64,000 nucleotides of DNA from a virus: the IMG/VR virus record IMGVR_UViG_3300036823_000324, positions 1 through 64,000 of that record; one strand, written 5' to 3'. Each line of letters opens with the position of its first letter. Position 1 is the stretch's first letter. Shown in pieces: positions 63,977 to 64,000 of the stretch. The position numbers and the translations under genes were made by a program. A model generated the notes under the pieces. That model searched no databases, was not told where the DNA came from, and worked only from the letters and a program-made list of their open reading frames with translations.

Positions 63977-64000
63977 GCGGGCGAAGGTACTCGCACCTGC

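Overview
The window is one GC-rich stretch of a contractile-tailed (myovirus) phage genome. Nearly all genes lie on the minus strand, packed with 4-bp ATGA, GTGA or TGATG stop/start overlaps and AAAGGAG-type ribosome binding sites. The host is probably an actinobacterium. The evidence is the GC content, a gene like the actinobacterial mIHF, and a secreted collagen-like protein whose mature N-terminus ([12 protein letters not shown]) looks to me like Solirubrobacterales/Thermoleophilia secreted proteins. The host assignment is inference. No integrase, terminase large subunit, portal, DNA polymerase or helicase is visible; the structural operon continues past the right edge and a replication-type gene runs off the left edge.

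Layout. (1) 1-2.9 kb: a truncated winged-helix replication-type protein and an HNH gene on minus, facing a four-gene plus-strand operon (an OB-fold/SSB-like protein, a second HNH protein and two unknowns). These are the only plus-strand genes. (2) 2.9-7.6 kb: a third HNH-HTH protein, an HTH protein, a possible small-terminase-like protein, a Gp37/Gp68-family protein and small zinc-binding genes. (3) 7.6-13.4 kb: a candidate structured RNA, a SAM methyltransferase coupled to a Cys-rich barrel-like protein, a DnaJ-type zinc protein, a radical SAM enzyme and an ASCH protein. (4) 13.5-25.4 kb: roughly 40 very small, mostly unrecognised genes, punctuated by a repeated promoter-like element (GAAGTCG, 14 nt, TTATAGG), plus a zinc winged-helix regulator with its own operator-like repeats and the collagen-like gene. 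(5) 25.4-34.2 kb: recombination and modification module with an SbcC-like ATPase, a DUF1643 protein, a DNA methyltransferase, an SbcD-like nuclease whose C-terminal domain appears to be a separate gene with an mIHF-like gene in between, and a candidate annealing protein. (6) 34.3-64 kb, in transcription order from right to left: prohead protease/scaffold polyprotein, cement protein, major capsid, decoration proteins, a large Ala/Gly-repeat fibre, head-tail connectors, sheath, tube, gpG/gpGT chaperones with a frameshift, tape measure, LysM and hub proteins, baseplate gp25/J, adhesins and tail fibre. From the connectors onward this follows the PBSX/Xkd order closely.

The most unusual points are: the ATGA-to-ACGA junction that removes the start codon of the HNH-HTH gene; the repeated intergenic promoter-like element; the apparent split of SbcD around an mIHF-like gene; a gpG/gpGT slip site of the form A AAA TAA; about 20 copies of a 20-residue Ala/Gly repeat; and a prohead protease polyprotein carrying two His-rich HicA-like modules. 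All identifications come from reading motifs and gene order; no database search was run.
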